Positions 25,165-36,676 of a stretch of DNA of 64,000 nt are shown here, piece by piece. The stretch is from Biscogniauxia marginata (Eukaryota > Ascomycota > Sordariomycetes > Xylariales > Xylariaceae). Position numbers and translations under genes: made by a program. Location: the NCBI GenBank assembly GCA_022695795.1, contig MU404103.1, positions 237,853 to 301,852 of the forward strand, in the 5' to 3' direction. The notes beneath the pieces are model-generated. The model made no database searches. It saw nothing but the letters and a program-made list of their open reading frames with translations, and was not told the DNA's origin. Each line of letters begins with the position of its first letter. Positions within the stretch are counted from its first letter, which is position 1.

Positions 25165-25974
25165 CTACTGCAGGTTGACAAAGAGACCGCCGTCGACCAG
25201 CAGCTGGGCGCCCGTGACGTAGCCGCTCAGCTCCTCGCAGGCGAGGAAGACGGCGGGGCCGGCCATGTCGGCGGTGGCGCCGGTGCGGCCGAGCGGGATG
25301 CGGCCCTCCATGTAGGCGCGCTTGGCGTCGTCGGCGAGGTCCTCGTCGTTGAGCTGGGTCCGGATGGTGCCGGGGAGCAGGGCGTTGCAGCGGATGCGGT
25401 GGCGGCCGAGGGCGACGGCGCAGCTCTGCATGAGCGACAGCACGCCCGCCTTGGTCGGCGTGTAGTGGACCTGCCGCCCGCCGCCGACGAGCGCCGAGAT
25501 GGAGCTGACGCCGACGATGGAGCCCCCCGGCGGCGACTGCGACGCCATCTGCCGCGCCGCCGCCTGCACCACGTAGAAGGCCCCGTCGAGGTTCGTGCGC
25601 ACCGTGCGCGCGAACAGGTCCGGCGACAGCGACAGGAACTCGGCGAACTCGCACACGCCCGCGTTGCTGACGCAGACGTCGAGACGCCCGAAGCGCCGCG
25701 CCGCGTGGGCCGCGAGCGCCTCGCCCGTCGCCGGGTCCGCCACGTCGCCCGCGAGGTGCTCGAGCGTCCCCGCCGCGGCGCCGTCTTCGGCCTTGAGGCG
25801 CTGCGCCTCCGCCAGCAGCGACTCGAGGTGCGGCCGGTCGCGCTCGAGGTCGAGGTGGTTGACTACGACGTTGGCGCCCTGCCGGACGTACTCGAGGGCG
25901 ATGGCGCGGCCGATGCCCGTCGTGCCCCCTGTTATGATGGCCGTCTTGCCCTGGAGGAGGTTTTTCGCCGGCAT
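25165..25974 (-). CDS. LRA1: L-rhamnose 1-dehydrogenase (short-chain dehydrogenase)
   Basis: First enzyme of the oxidative, non-phosphorylated fungal L-rhamnose pathway: L-rhamnose plus NAD(P)+ to L-rhamnono-lactone. A single exon of 269 residues. Rossmann motif TGGTTGIG is at residues 15-22, NAG at 104-106, and the catalytic Ser157/158, Tyr171 and Lys175 (YTPTK). The block SSISALVGG, the stretch PLGRTG and the C-terminus DGGLFVNLQ are what I remember of yeast LRA1/RHA1 proteins and separate it from generic 3-oxoacyl reductases. It diverges from LRA3 1.4 kb away, strongly supporting the assignment. The gene is intronless and far richer in G+C, mainly at third codon positions, than any neighbour. 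The opposite strand carries a 325-codon shadow frame because of this bias. Confidence 0.88.
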   Translation of the reverse strand: MPAKNLLQGKTAIITGGTTGIGRAIALEYVRQGANVVVNHLDLERDRPHLESLLAEAQRLKAEDGAAAGTLEHLAGDVADPATGEALAAHAARRFGRLDVCVSNAGVCEFAEFLSLSPDLFARTVRTNLDGAFYVVQAAARQMASQSPPGGSIVGVSSISALVGGGRQVHYTPTKAGVLSLMQSCAVALGRHRIRCNALLPGTIRTQLNDEDLADDAKRAYMEGRIPLGRTGATADMAGPAVFLACEELSGYVTGAQLLVDGGLFVNLQ

Positions 25975-27409
25975 TCTTTTTTTTTCTTTTTTTCTTCGTC
26001 TCCTTGGAAGAGTTTCGTCCGATAGGTAAGTGCCGGGAAACGAGATGTTGGTTATAGGTAGGTATCTATGTACCTAAGTAGACTGATCTCAGGGAGGACG
26101 GTTTCTGTAAGGTTCCAACTGCCTGCCTACTTCGACGTGGAGAGGGAGGGCCTTAGGAGGGTGATTTTGGTGATATCGGAAGAAAGGGTCGGGTAGGTAT
26201 GTATCAACGTGTATACAAGTGGTCGCAATTGCAATTCTACAACTAACCTACCTCATTATAGAGGAGGGATGGAGGGGTTGAGAATATGTTTGTAGGAGAA
26301 GATGGTGGGGTATAAGGTGGGTATAGTTAGTATTGTAACTGATCTATATAATGTGTATATAGGTACCTACCTAGGTATGTATATATTTCACTAACAGTAA
26401 TTGACTATACGTAACTGTGGTTGTAACTGCGATACAACCATCGAATAATGAGCACCCCATTGGCCACTTTCTTGTAGGCTTATAGGCGACGAGATGACTT
26501 CAATTATTTATTTATTGTCATTTTTTACCACCATTCAGATAGAATACATAATTTACAAAGCAAGTTCAGTAACCTCTCTATACATCTTTCACATAGTTTA
26601 CCCCACATCGCCCCACGTTTCGGTGCAATTCGTAGCGAAGCGACCTTCTAGACTTGACCCCTAATTATCACTAGGAGGCAAAAAAAAAGGGGAGCCGGTT
26701 CCATCGATCCTCCCCTTATCCGGTTTAGCAATTATAGACGACTCTCAACAGAGAAAACATGTGATTAACTCTCTCCGGAAACCCGAAGAAAAGACGAAAG
26801 ATTCAGACAGGGGGGAGAAGAAGGAGGAGAAGGAAAATAAAAGAAGGGACCACCAAGGTGAGGTTATATTCACATCTATGCCTACACCTGGTTTTAACCT
26901 ATCAGCAAGATAGGTAGAGTCACATCGACGATATGTGCATACGTACCAGTTCGTAAACCCTGACGATACGATGCTCCCAGTCTCGGCCTCGGCGACAGCA
27001 GATTGAGGAGGGGTTCGTGAACCTTGTGTAGGAGGTCTCCAGATTATACCCCAGTCGGGGAATCTGAGGCCGACCAACGATGGCCAACAACTCTTCCGTT
27101 AACCCTATCCGCCTCCTTTCATAGGTGAATATGACAGAATGTACGAGGCTCCATGGGGTCGGTACCCCACTACGCAGGGCCTTTGTTCTAGCTTGACGAG
27201 CCGCGCGTGTCATTATTTATTCGACGACCGTACGTGGAATTTCTTCTCCTCTAGACTCACTTCTCTGGACCTTCTTAGGTAGTCAACACAATAGGAAACA
27301 AAGGTCTGCCTGTGTCTGTGCCGCGTGTATAGTTTCAAATCTCGATTGTCTCTCTATAACGAATTACCGACCTCTTGACCTCCCCGAGAAACCATTAGTC
27401 GCATTTGCG
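25975..27409. promoter_or_regulatory. Divergent LRA1-LRA3 intergenic region
   Basis: A 1.4 kb bidirectional promoter region. It contains a TAGGTA/TACCTA patch at 26055-26080 and 26355-26385, a GTGGGG sequence near 26305 that fits the CreA consensus SYGGRG, and two CCGGTT half-sites in direct orientation at 26695-26700 and 26720-26725. These are candidate sites for catabolite repression and the neighbouring Zn2Cys6 regulator; none is proven. Confidence 0.4.
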
Positions 27410-28834
27410 ATGGCTTCTGTGAGGCAGTTCCCTACTATCAAGGCCATCAGATCTTATGTGATCGGTGGTGTTGGGTCAGGTGGCGATTATCACAACGTCA
27501 AGGGCGGTCACTGGTGCGTTGGTTGCTTTCCACTCCGGGGATAGAGAAGTGAATTCAGTGCTCACGTGATGGCTACAGGTTGATCGACACAGATATCTCA
27601 ACACCTTGTTCTATCTGGGATGAATACAAGAAATCAAGAACCAGCTGGGGTATCAACGTGCTCGGGTCCTTTCTCGTTGAGATAGAGGCTAGCGATGGCA
27701 CTATAGGCTTTGCAACGGGCTTTGGTGGTAAGTTGCACCTCAACTATATCTAATTAATAATACCCATTTATGACTAAACTCGCCCCCTTTTCTCTCTCTA
27801 TAGGCCCGCCTGGCTGTTGGCTCGTCCACAAGCACTTCGAACGGTTCCTGATAGGTGCCGACCCCAGAAATACGAACTTACTCTTTGAACAGATGTACCG
27901 AGCCTCTATGTTTTACGGCCGGAAAGGCCTACCGGTAGCCGTCATCTCAGTCATTGATTTGGCAATATGGGATCTGCTAGGTAAACTGAGAAACGAGCCT
28001 GTGTACAAGCTTATTGGTGGCGCCGCGAGAGAACGGATAGATTTCTACTGCACCGGCCCCGAACCAGTCGCCGCCAAGGCCATGGGCTTCTGGGGCGCAA
28101 AGGTTCCTCTTCCTTTCTGCCCGGCTGACGGTCATGCGGGTCTTAAGAAGAACATTGAATTCCTCCGGAAGCATCGGGAGAGCGTAGGCCCAGATTTCCC
28201 CATCATGGTTGATTGCTACATGAGCCTGAACGTGCCGTACACAATCGAGATTGCAAAGAAGTGTGAAGACCTTAATATCAACTGGTGGGAAGAGTGCTTG
28301 ACACCCGACGACACCGACGGCTTTGAACAAATCAAGCGCGCTCATCCAACTCTCAAGTTTACGACGGGTGAACACGAGTACTCGAGGTATGGCTTCCGCA
28401 AGTTGATCGAAGGCCGGAACCTCGACATCATTCAGCCGGATGTCATGTGGCTGGGTGGAATGACGGAGCTCTTGAGGGTATCGGCCATGGCGGCTGCATA
28501 CGACATTCCCGTGGTGCCTCATGCGAGCGGACCCTACAGCTACCACTTTGTTATTTCACAGCCAAACACCCCTTTCCAGGAGTATCTAGCCAATTCGCCC
28601 GATGGCAAGAGTGTCCTTCCGGTTTTCGGCGACCTCTTCCTTGACGAGCCTATCCCGACCAAGGGCTTCCTAACAACGGCTGATCTCGATAAGCCCGGTT
28701 TCGGCCTCACCCTTAACCCAGCAGCGAGGTCGAAGTTGATATCGTCCGAGTATCTATTGAACCCGCCGCCTGTCAATGGCCTGAAACCGGTAGAGCAGAC
28801 GCCTCCGGCAGACGCGGACGCAAAGCCAGAATAA
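27410..28834 (+). CDS. LRA3: L-rhamnonate dehydratase (enolase superfamily)
   Basis: Dehydrates L-rhamnonate to 2-keto-3-deoxy-L-rhamnonate, the third step of the fungal L-rhamnose pathway. Exons: 27410-27513, 27579-27727, 27804-28834; 427 residues, standard for the family. The N-terminal capping domain includes GGVGSGGDYHNVKGGHW. The barrel shows metal-ligand positions Asp221 (MVDCYMSLN), Glu247 (WWEECL) and Glu274 (TTGEHEYSRYG), and catalytic His324 (VPHASGPYSYH), as in mandelate-racemase-type rhamnonate dehydratases. Introns are 65 and 76 nt. It faces away from LRA1 and is followed by the Zn2Cys6 gene on the same strand. An alternative would be another sugar-acid dehydratase, but the match to the rhamnonate enzyme plus the LRA1 neighbour makes that unlikely. 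Confidence 0.9.
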
Positions 28835-29871
28835 AGGGATGGGGGATACAATGTAGATAGCTAGCAGGGGGGAAGCGCTCGAATTTAGTGGACCACGTCC
28901 CCTTTGAATTGGATACAACATTGGGGGGGAACTAATTATGCGATATGGCAGAAACACAATTCTCTTCGTTTTCTTTGGCACGGTCGGCTGATGATATTCC
29001 TCTTTGTCGGGATACCCTGATGCAAATGTCTAGCTGTATAACAATGAGAGAGCACCTAGATTAAGCAAGATCTGAAAATTGTCAAGTATACATATACCTA
29101 TACATATATGTACTTTTTATTTCCTTCTTCTGGCTATTTCCCTACCTACCATATTATTTCTCGTTACCGTAGACCTTTTCTTACCGGTCTCCGTCGATCC
29201 GTACACGAAACTCGATGTTGAGAACACGATGCGTGAACCATGGAAATTCTCCTGTAAGTGGACTGATGACCCCTGCCACGGGTGCACGGCCGACATTCAT
29301 CTCCGCACAAGGATTCTGCTCTTCCCTTGCCATCTTCCCCAACTTCTTCCAATACCCCTAACCCTACCAGCGTCTAGTTCATCCCACATTTCCCCCCGCA
29401 CCAAGATGATCATGGTGGGCGAGTAAGGGCAGGGAGCAGGACACGAGAAGCACGAAAAGAAGGGTGACACAAGCCCGCCCCTGGCACATCATACCTCAGG
29501 CCCTTCCACTGGTCCTTGATTGCGCAAAGCTAAGCCACGGTTGACAAACCTCTTCTTCAATAAACCAAGTTGGCCGTTCTCCGTTGCCTTGCTGTGAGTG
29601 ACTGTGCGGGTTTCGGTGTGGCCCCAAGCCACCCTTACTCACATATATACTAGGTAAGTAGGCTATAACACTTAGAGGCTAAGAACAAGGACGGCAGAAG
29701 AGGGAAGGAAAAAAAGTAGAGAAAAAAAAAAAGAAAAAAAGGATCTCCCTTTCTACCCAACATTACCCCGAATCGAGCGCTCGCCATGCCGCCAGGCACT
29801 ATCCGAGCTCTAACTAGGTAGACGTCGGCTGGTATGATTGACAACGGACACCGAACTCTCGCCTCTCTATC
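28835..29871. other. Intergenic: LRA3 3' end and regulator promoter/leader
   Basis: No conserved coding region. TACCTA motifs occur at 29140-29150 and 29655. The right end is probably the 5' leader of the regulator and has two upstream ATGs, listed separately. Confidence 0.5.
29786..29821 (+). promoter_or_regulatory. Short upstream ORF in the regulator leader
   Basis: ATG at 29786 opens an 11-codon frame ending at TAG 29819-29821, 50 nt before the proposed start at 29872. A second out-of-frame ATG at 29834 runs across the start codon. Both would reduce initiation at 29872 if transcribed. Confidence 0.35.
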
Positions 29872-32758
29872 ATGCAGGCCGTTGAGGCGGCGCAAGCTGG
29901 CCCACAGCAACATGGTTCGCCACACAACAGTAAGATGGAGCCGGACAGCGACGATGCCAACCATCTACAGAGCGGAGATGAGAACGATCATGAAGACGAC
30001 CACGAAAGCCCTGGCCCAACACGCAATGGTAAAAGGAAGAGACCAATTTCTGTCTCGTAAGTACCATGATGGCTTCCGAAACGCTGCTGCTCGATTCCTT
30101 TTTGCTTCCTTTCTTTTTTTCTTCTTCCCTTTTCTATCGACATTTATTTATCTATTCATTTTATATCTCTAGATGTCCATCACCATCATTATCATCTCAT
30201 TTGCTGCCTTTTCACGCATCAACCCCAACCATCTCCGTTCTTCTACCACCATTATCATCCCCTGAATTCGCCTCCAATTCAGTTCATCACTGTCACCTCG
30301 AGGATAGAATAAGAACCATGCTAACACCCAATCGCACTGGGAAAAAAGATGTGAGACGTGTAAGCAAAGAAAGGTCTGTCATGCTATCACTGCCGTCATC
30401 CCTATGCCTATTTTGTCTCGTTTTTGTTGCTCACCATCCGCACAGGTAAAGTGCGATCGTGGCCAGCCATCATGTGGTTGGTGCAGGCGGAACTCGGTAT
30501 TCTGCGAATATCGGGAACGGAAGAAGCCCGGCCTTAGAGCTGGCTATGGCAGAGAACTGGAGCAGCGGCTCGACAAACTTGAAGAGATCTTAAGGTCTCA
30601 TTCTGAAATTCTTTCGAGCTCATTTATCCCTCATGCTCATCACAATGCCGCGTCGAGCGTGCGAAACAGCAATCCAAGCCTGTCTAGTGACCATGGAACT
30701 CCGCGCGAGCCTGCGTCTTTATTCCGGTCAGCGGACATCATCAGGACCCCTCAGGCAGAGACGGCCTTGTTCCTACAGAAGCCTTCTTCTACCTTTCCAG
30801 CCACTACCCAGAGCGTTGATTTTGGCCTACCGCCGCCAACCCCGTCCATTCACTCAATGCATGACGGATTCCAGCCTCAAATGTCCATGGTCGGTATGTC
30901 GTCTCCCAGTCAGCTGCCGACGCTTCAGCAAAATCCAGCGTCGCACGAGTATTATGGACATAACCAGCCGGGACAGCAGTCCTCGTTACATTCACCGGGG
31001 CTGGGTGTTACTCAGAGCCAGACACAAATCTCATCGGATCAGGATTTACCCCCCTACGACCTCCTTTATGCCCTTACGGATCTATACTTCAAACACATCA
31101 ATACCTGGTGTCCCATCTTGCACAGGAAAGCAACCCTCGATTCATTATTCGGACCTTCCACTCTGGATGAGACCGATAAAGTATTACTACACGCCATCGT
31201 TGCTACTACGTTAAGATACTCCACGGATGCCAGGCTCACCGAGGATAGAAGACGGCATTATCACGATGTCTCCAAGCAGAAAGTCCTGCTCTACGGGCTC
31301 GAAAACTCCTCCGTTAAAGCCTTACAAGCTCTAGTAATCCTGGCGCTCGATCTCTGTGGGAGCAGCAACGGGCCTCCAGGCTGGAACATCATGGCCCTCA
31401 TCACGCGCTCTGTCGTGCAGCTCGGCCTAGCCGTCGAGAGCTGTTCTCTTTCCGTCTCACCCAACTACGCCTCGATATATACACTGAGAGCCATGATCCT
31501 GCCGGAGCCGAGAGATTTCGTCGAAGAGGAATCACGACGGAGGCTCTTCTGGATGATCTACCTCCTAGACAGATACGCTACGCTAGCTACCGCTTTCGAC
31601 TTCGCCCTGGGCGATAAGGAGATTGATAGGACGCTGCCCTGTCGAGATGACTTGTGGATTAAGAACCAGAAGGTAGAAACGAGGTGGTTCCACACTGACG
31701 AGCACCCTCCCGATCTTCCAGATCATAACGTAAATGTGCCCGAGAACTTGGGCGCTTTCTCCTACTATATCGAGATCCTCGGCATCCTCTCCAAGATTCA
31801 CCAATTCCTTAAGCAGCCCGTAGATATCGGGGCACTGGGCGATGTCGAGCAGTGGCAGCTGCGATACAAGGCACTCGACAACCTCCTAACGACTTGGAAA
31901 TTCGGGCTTCCCGGCGAGTATGGCAACATGGCCAAGTTGTTCCAGCCGGGCTGCAACAAGACATTGAATAGCGCATGGGTCATGTTACATGCTACCTACC
32001 ACACCGCCGTGATCCGCCTACATTCTTCAGCTGCATATCCCACCACGCGGTCACCAATCTTCACCCCTTCATATAGCGCAAGCCAGCGATGCCACGGGGC
32101 TGTCGAGAACATTGCCGCCCTCGGCGAGTTCGTGGTACAGAATGGCATGCTCAATAAGCTCGGGCCCCCGTTTGCTTTCACCCTGTGGGTTGCCGCACGG
32201 CTCTTGCTCGTCCACGGTTCCACGGTCGAGCACAAGCTAGCCCCGCAGATCGCATTTCTTGTTGACACCCTTCGCGATATGGGGAGATACTGGCCGGTGG
32301 CGGCAAGATACTGTCAGTTGCTCCAGCGAGTTCTTGACGAGCACAGCGACAGCGAGCGGGCCGTCGGTCAGACAGGGGAGCGCGTCACGCCTTCGTCGGT
32401 CAAGATCCTCGCCGACATGAGGAGGACTGCCTTCGACCTCGACTTTCTGATTAGTCGCCAGCCGCGTCACTTGGCTGGCGCGCCGAGTCGCTTGCCGAGC
32501 GTGACCCCGGCGCGGACACCGGCACCGAACGAACTAGAATATCTGGACGTCTTTGACTTTTTCAACGTACCGCGACTACCTGTCGGGTACGATAATTCTG
32601 CCGGGCCGTCGAATTCCAATGGTATAGGCCCGGATACCGCGACAGCGAGTGGCGAGAACGGCGTAGGTGTTACAACGGGCGCGCAGTCTAACGAGTTTAA
32701 CATCACGAACTTCATGGTGGATGCAAATAGCGATTGGCTCTTCAAGCAGCCGAGCTGA
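29872..32758 (+). CDS. Zn2Cys6 transcription factor, candidate L-rhamnose cluster regulator
   Basis: Fungal binuclear zinc-cluster activator of 840 residues. Exons: 29872-30056, 30349-30373, 30446-32758. The middle exon of 25 nt encodes CETCKQRK, half of the zinc cluster; joining gives Cys63, 66, 73, 80, 83 and 90 in the pattern CX2CX6CX6CX2CX6C. The acceptor at 30347-30348 has a purine run before it and is chosen because only it preserves the cluster. N-terminal 60 residues are acidic, followed by the basic patch KRKR. A coiled-coil linker (RELEQRLDKLEEIL) follows, then the fungal-specific middle homology region around residues 210-500 (for example NTWCPILHRK). The C-terminus is Gly/Ser/Thr-rich. 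Its position beside LRA3 suggests a RhaR/TRC1-like role; sequence alone does not show this. Confidence 0.85.
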
Positions 32759-33674
32759 TCCAGATAATGTCGCCTACCATAGCGAGGGTGGGATCTGTCT
32801 AATAAGCGGTGGGGGGGACAAAATGGGGATGTTACCCTAGGGATGTGTATATTGTATATCAGGAATATAATAGAATGTTTCCTCCGACGTTATTATGGTA
32901 TGACTTGTACGTAAGTCCAATCTGCTTCTGACTACACGTTTCTCTTTCTCTTTAGCTGAATTGCCTAGGTTGGGGTTATTCACTTCTTCCTATAGGCTTG
33001 TTTTTTATAGCAACGATAAGGAGAACATTTACATCACAAAGTTATCATCCCGGTATGGCGAGCCTCGCAATTGATTGAAATCTTAAGTCTAGATGCTATA
33101 GACACCACCGGGACGATTAGGCTCCATTCACTATCAGGCATGCTGGCATGTTCTCGAACCGAATGTACCCGCAAAGTGTTTTCGGATGCAACGTAGTAAC
33201 ATGGTGGGGAATGAGGTTGATCGAAACTGATACTGGGGCTATAGCGTCCTATAATATGAGACAAAGGCATTATCGTAGACTTAGTAACGTTATGTCAACG
33301 GGGCTGTGAAGAGAAAGCCCGAGTCAATTGGGACTTCCGTCCAAATATATAAAGCTGCTCATTTGATATGTTTCACACAATGCCGTCATGCGCTCGATTC
33401 GGCGGCAAAGCGATACGAGATGTTCGTCTACATGGCACTACGAGAGGTAGGGCACTGTTGTTTTTCAACTTGTGCCTGCAATGCAACATCGCATCAGGTA
33501 GGTATTTTTGGCGTGTCCCCTCGTAGAAAACCCAATATTTATATAAGGGGGAACGGCAGAGTGTTGCTTTCTCACCACAGCCGAACCACACTCGCTAGAA
33601 TTGAATAATTCCAACTTATCATACTACCACCACGCTCGTTTGCTATCTCGGCATAATCAATTGCCTTATTGACA
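32759..33674. other. Intergenic region
   Basis: No gene seen. The right end has a good TATA element (33536-33546) for the small secreted-protein gene. Confidence 0.5.
33536..33546 (+). promoter_or_regulatory. TATA element of the small secreted-protein gene
   Basis: TATTTATATAA about 130 nt upstream of the ATG at 33675. Confidence 0.5.
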
Positions 33675-34196
33675 ATGAAGTTCAACGCCATCATCGGAAG
33701 CATCTTCACTGCGGTCGCCGTATCGGGGGCAGCTCTGCGGCCCATACAGGCGAGCTTCTATAACGTCACTGATTTTCACGCTTCGTGCATCCCCCATAGC
33801 CTTTTTTGCAGGCAAGTAATCTACGAGCCCCGAGTGACGATGCTATACCTTAGTCTAACATCTTCTCTTCCGGCTTCAAGTTATGAGTTCGACGTTGTCG
33901 CGGAGTCGTCCACGTCCCCCACCAACTGCAGCCTAATGCTCCTGGGCCCCGATTCGCTGCCGCCCGTGGGCCAGACCGGGTGCGAGGACCCTGCGTATTC
34001 CTGGTCGGTGGCCGTTTCGAACGGGACTATCGCCTTGAGCGTCACTACGCCCCTGAACGGGAGAATGAACTTAACCGGAACCCACATTGTCCCGACAAAC
34101 CAGCTCATCAGGGTGCAAAACGGTGCCTCTGTATCACAGCGGTACAACGGCCCAACCAGCTTCACCATGAATACCGTGGGAACTCCAAGAAAGTAG
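33675..34196 (+). CDS. Small secreted protein with four cysteines, unknown function
   Basis: A 173-residue protein starting at the ATG at 33675. The first 20-21 residues form a classical signal peptide (MKF then a hydrophobic core, then small residues AVSGAALR), so the mature protein is probably secreted. It has four cysteines (in ASCIPHSLFC, TNCS and TGCED), enough for two disulfides, and several N-glycosylation sequons. The DFHASCIPHS block resembles the start of a common class of fungal secreted proteins sometimes labelled hypersensitive-response-inducing-like; I cannot name a function. A TATA element supports it as a real gene. It sits inside the rhamnose cluster but need not belong to it. 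Confidence 0.65.
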   Translation: MKFNAIIGSIFTAVAVSGAALRPIQASFYNVTDFHASCIPHSLFCRQVIYEPRVTMLYLSLTSSLPASSYEFDVVAESSTSPTNCSLMLLGPDSLPPVGQTGCEDPAYSWSVAVSNGTIALSVTTPLNGRMNLTGTHIVPTNQLIRVQNGASVSQRYNGPTSFTMNTVGTPRK

Positions 34197-35114
34197 ATCA
34201 TGCCGTCGACCTTCGCACCACTGAAAGACCATCCATTGGTCTCGTCTCGAGGAGTTGGGTGTGAGCTTTGAATGGGTACAAGGAAGGCTAGGTTGAGTGA
34301 AGAGTTATATGTAATAATCCACATAAAATGTCTACTCCACGTTTTCACCTACGATGGGACTGGATCCCTTCATAATATACCTATCGTTGATAATATTAGA
34401 TGGAAATATGGAATCTAACTATTATGAAGAATCTCCAAGTTGTATGGCTGTCCTTGTTCAATTATGTGTTGGCAAGTCTCTCCACTCCTCTATTAGTTTG
34501 GAGATTAGTCGCATTTGTCTTTGAAAGGGAGCATAGGGAGGCTATAAAAATAAAAGTAGGGGGTGAATATAGTCTCCTATTGCAACCGTAATCCGTAGAC
34601 AAATTAATAGTTGGGTTAGGTAGTTTCGAAGTATCGAAGTCGACTACATAGACATCAATAGAGTTTGACACCTACCTACATGTACATATAAGTTGTATAC
34701 ACGTACGATCTACTGAAACTAATAGTTGAGTTCAATGTTGTGCAACCCACGTTCAGGTTAGATGTATATGTATCGTATAGCAGACAGCCACGACCAACTG
34801 TTGCCGGATGCCAGCCGATATGAGCCAACGAGTCCGGTCAATCAACTTGCCATGACGCGCTTGGGATCGCGGCCAGAAGTCGTGACGTAAGGGAGACAAC
34901 ATCACCGGAAGGAACAGCTTCAACGTCATACATTGTAAAGAATACTCCGTTATTGATACTTGTCGAAGCGGGGAATTGCTCGACATATTTCAACAATGAA
35001 TTCACAACGCACCTACCAAATGAACATCAACATACGGGTTGACCTAAGATAACTGCTCCTACTCCTACTGCTCCTCCTCCTCCTCCTCCTCCTCCTCCTT
35101 GTCCAGTCATCACC
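34197..35114. other. Intergenic region upstream of the zinc dehydrogenase
   Basis: AT-rich, no coding potential seen. TACCTA motif near 34672 and a CTC triplet run directly before the next start codon. Confidence 0.5.
35071..35099 (+). repeat. CTC triplet microsatellite in the leader of the zinc dehydrogenase
   Basis: About nine CTC triplets end 16 nt before the ATG at 35115. A pyrimidine-rich leader of this kind is common just upstream of fungal start codons. Confidence 0.8.
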
Positions 35115-36676
35115 ATGGCAGCATCACAGGCGGCATACACAGCCGAGAAGTTGGTCGGTCACGACGGTAGTTCGATCACTAGGCAAGGTGTGTCCAATTA
35201 CGACGCAGACGATGGCCGGGCTGAGACGATGAAGGCACTGTGTTGGCTGGGGAAGCATACAGTCAAGGTCCTTGACGTGCCGAGGCCCAAGATTCTCGAA
35301 CCAAGCGACGTGATCCTCAAGGTCACTGGAACCACCGTATGTGGCAGCGACCTTCACTTGCTTCATGGTGCGTTACTTCATTTACCCTTGTGTTTTACTC
35401 GATTGCGAAGTGTTGCATCTAACCCCTTACCATTGTCGTTCTCAGGTTCTATCATCCAGCTTAGCAAAGGCGATATCCTCGGCCATGAATTCTGCGGTGT
35501 TGTTGATGAGGTTGGATCAGCGGTGAAAAAGGTGCAGAAGGACAAGCGTTACGTGGTATCATTCCAGATTGCCTGCGGCGACTGCTTCTTCTGTAAGCAG
35601 AAGTTGTCATCGCAATGCGAGAAGACCAATTCCAACACGACCGCGCGTGCCATGTACGGTGGGCAGACGGCCGGCATCTTCGGATATTCCCACTTTACTG
35701 GTGGATTCGCCGGCGGCCAAGCAGAGTATGTCCGCGTGCCGCTCGGCGACGTGAATCTTCTAGAGATTCCCGACGACGTTCCCGACGAGAAGGCATTGTA
35801 CCTCAGCGATGTGCTAGCCACAAGCTACAACGCCGTACATGATACGGCAGTGTACCCTGGCGACCAGGTCGCAATATTTGGTGCTGGTCCTATTGGACAG
35901 ATGGCTGGTATTTTCGCAGTAGAAGCCGGTGCCACCAAAATCATCTTCGTGGACACGGAACCTCGACTCTCCTTTATCAAAGAGCGGTGGCCTGCCGAGC
36001 ATATTGATAAATTAGTATTAGTTGACTATAAGAAGTTATCTTTTGGCGTCACAAACCAGGAGACCGTGGTGTCCAAACTCAAGGACCTCTGCGGTGGGAG
36101 GGGTCCAGACGCCGCCATCGAGGTAACTCCCTCATGTCTTCTATCTACGTCTTATAGACGTGGCCAGAATAATACATACTAACTTGCGACTGTAGTGTGC
36201 TGCTGGAGAGTACGCCAAAGGCTGGCTACACTGGGCTGAGATCTTGCTTGGTGCTGAGACAGACACGAGCGAGATTATCAACGAGATGATAGAGGGCGTT
36301 CGGAATTTTGGGCGATGTGGCGTGACTGGTGTGTATGTTGGATACGTATGTCCCCATGGATATCCTGTCTCCCACGTACGATTACTGACGTTGTTAGACA
36401 AACCACTTCAATGTGGGATCGCTGATGGAAAGAGGCATTCGCCTCATAGGTAATGGACAGGCCCCCGTGCACAAGTACTGGGAAGATCTGTTGAAAAAAA
36501 TTAGAACTGGCGAAATTGACCCACTGCAGATGGTCTCCCATCGCGTGAGGATGGAAGATCTTGACAAGGTCTACTACAAGTTCGAAAGTAGGGAGGACAG
36601 CATGCAGAAGGTTTTCGTGGAGACCAAATTCTCATTACCGGCATGCGCAGGCAGTCCAAGCCTCACGACGTACTAG
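35115..36676 (+). CDS. Zinc-dependent medium-chain dehydrogenase
   Basis: Alcohol-dehydrogenase-fold oxidoreductase of 452 residues. Exons: 35115-35367, 35446-36122, 36196-36345, 36398-36676; phases agree. Catalytic zinc ligands appear in TVCGSDLH and GHEFCGVV. The structural zinc loop is CGDCFFCKQKLSSQC. The NAD(P)-binding Rossmann motif is GAGPIG, followed by the acidic residue of VDTEP that suggests NAD+ preference. The first 37 residues before MKALCWLGKH are an extension. It resembles the formaldehyde-dehydrogenase-like or threonine-dehydrogenase-like fungal group. In this cluster it could oxidise 2-keto-3-deoxy-L-rhamnonate at C4 or handle lactaldehyde; both are inference from neighbours. 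Confidence 0.88.

Noticed and set aside
25048..26025. 325-codon open frame on the plus strand
   Set aside because: It lies opposite LRA1 and exists because of the extreme third-position G+C of that gene; the protein is low-complexity Arg/Ala/Val-rich and matches no family.
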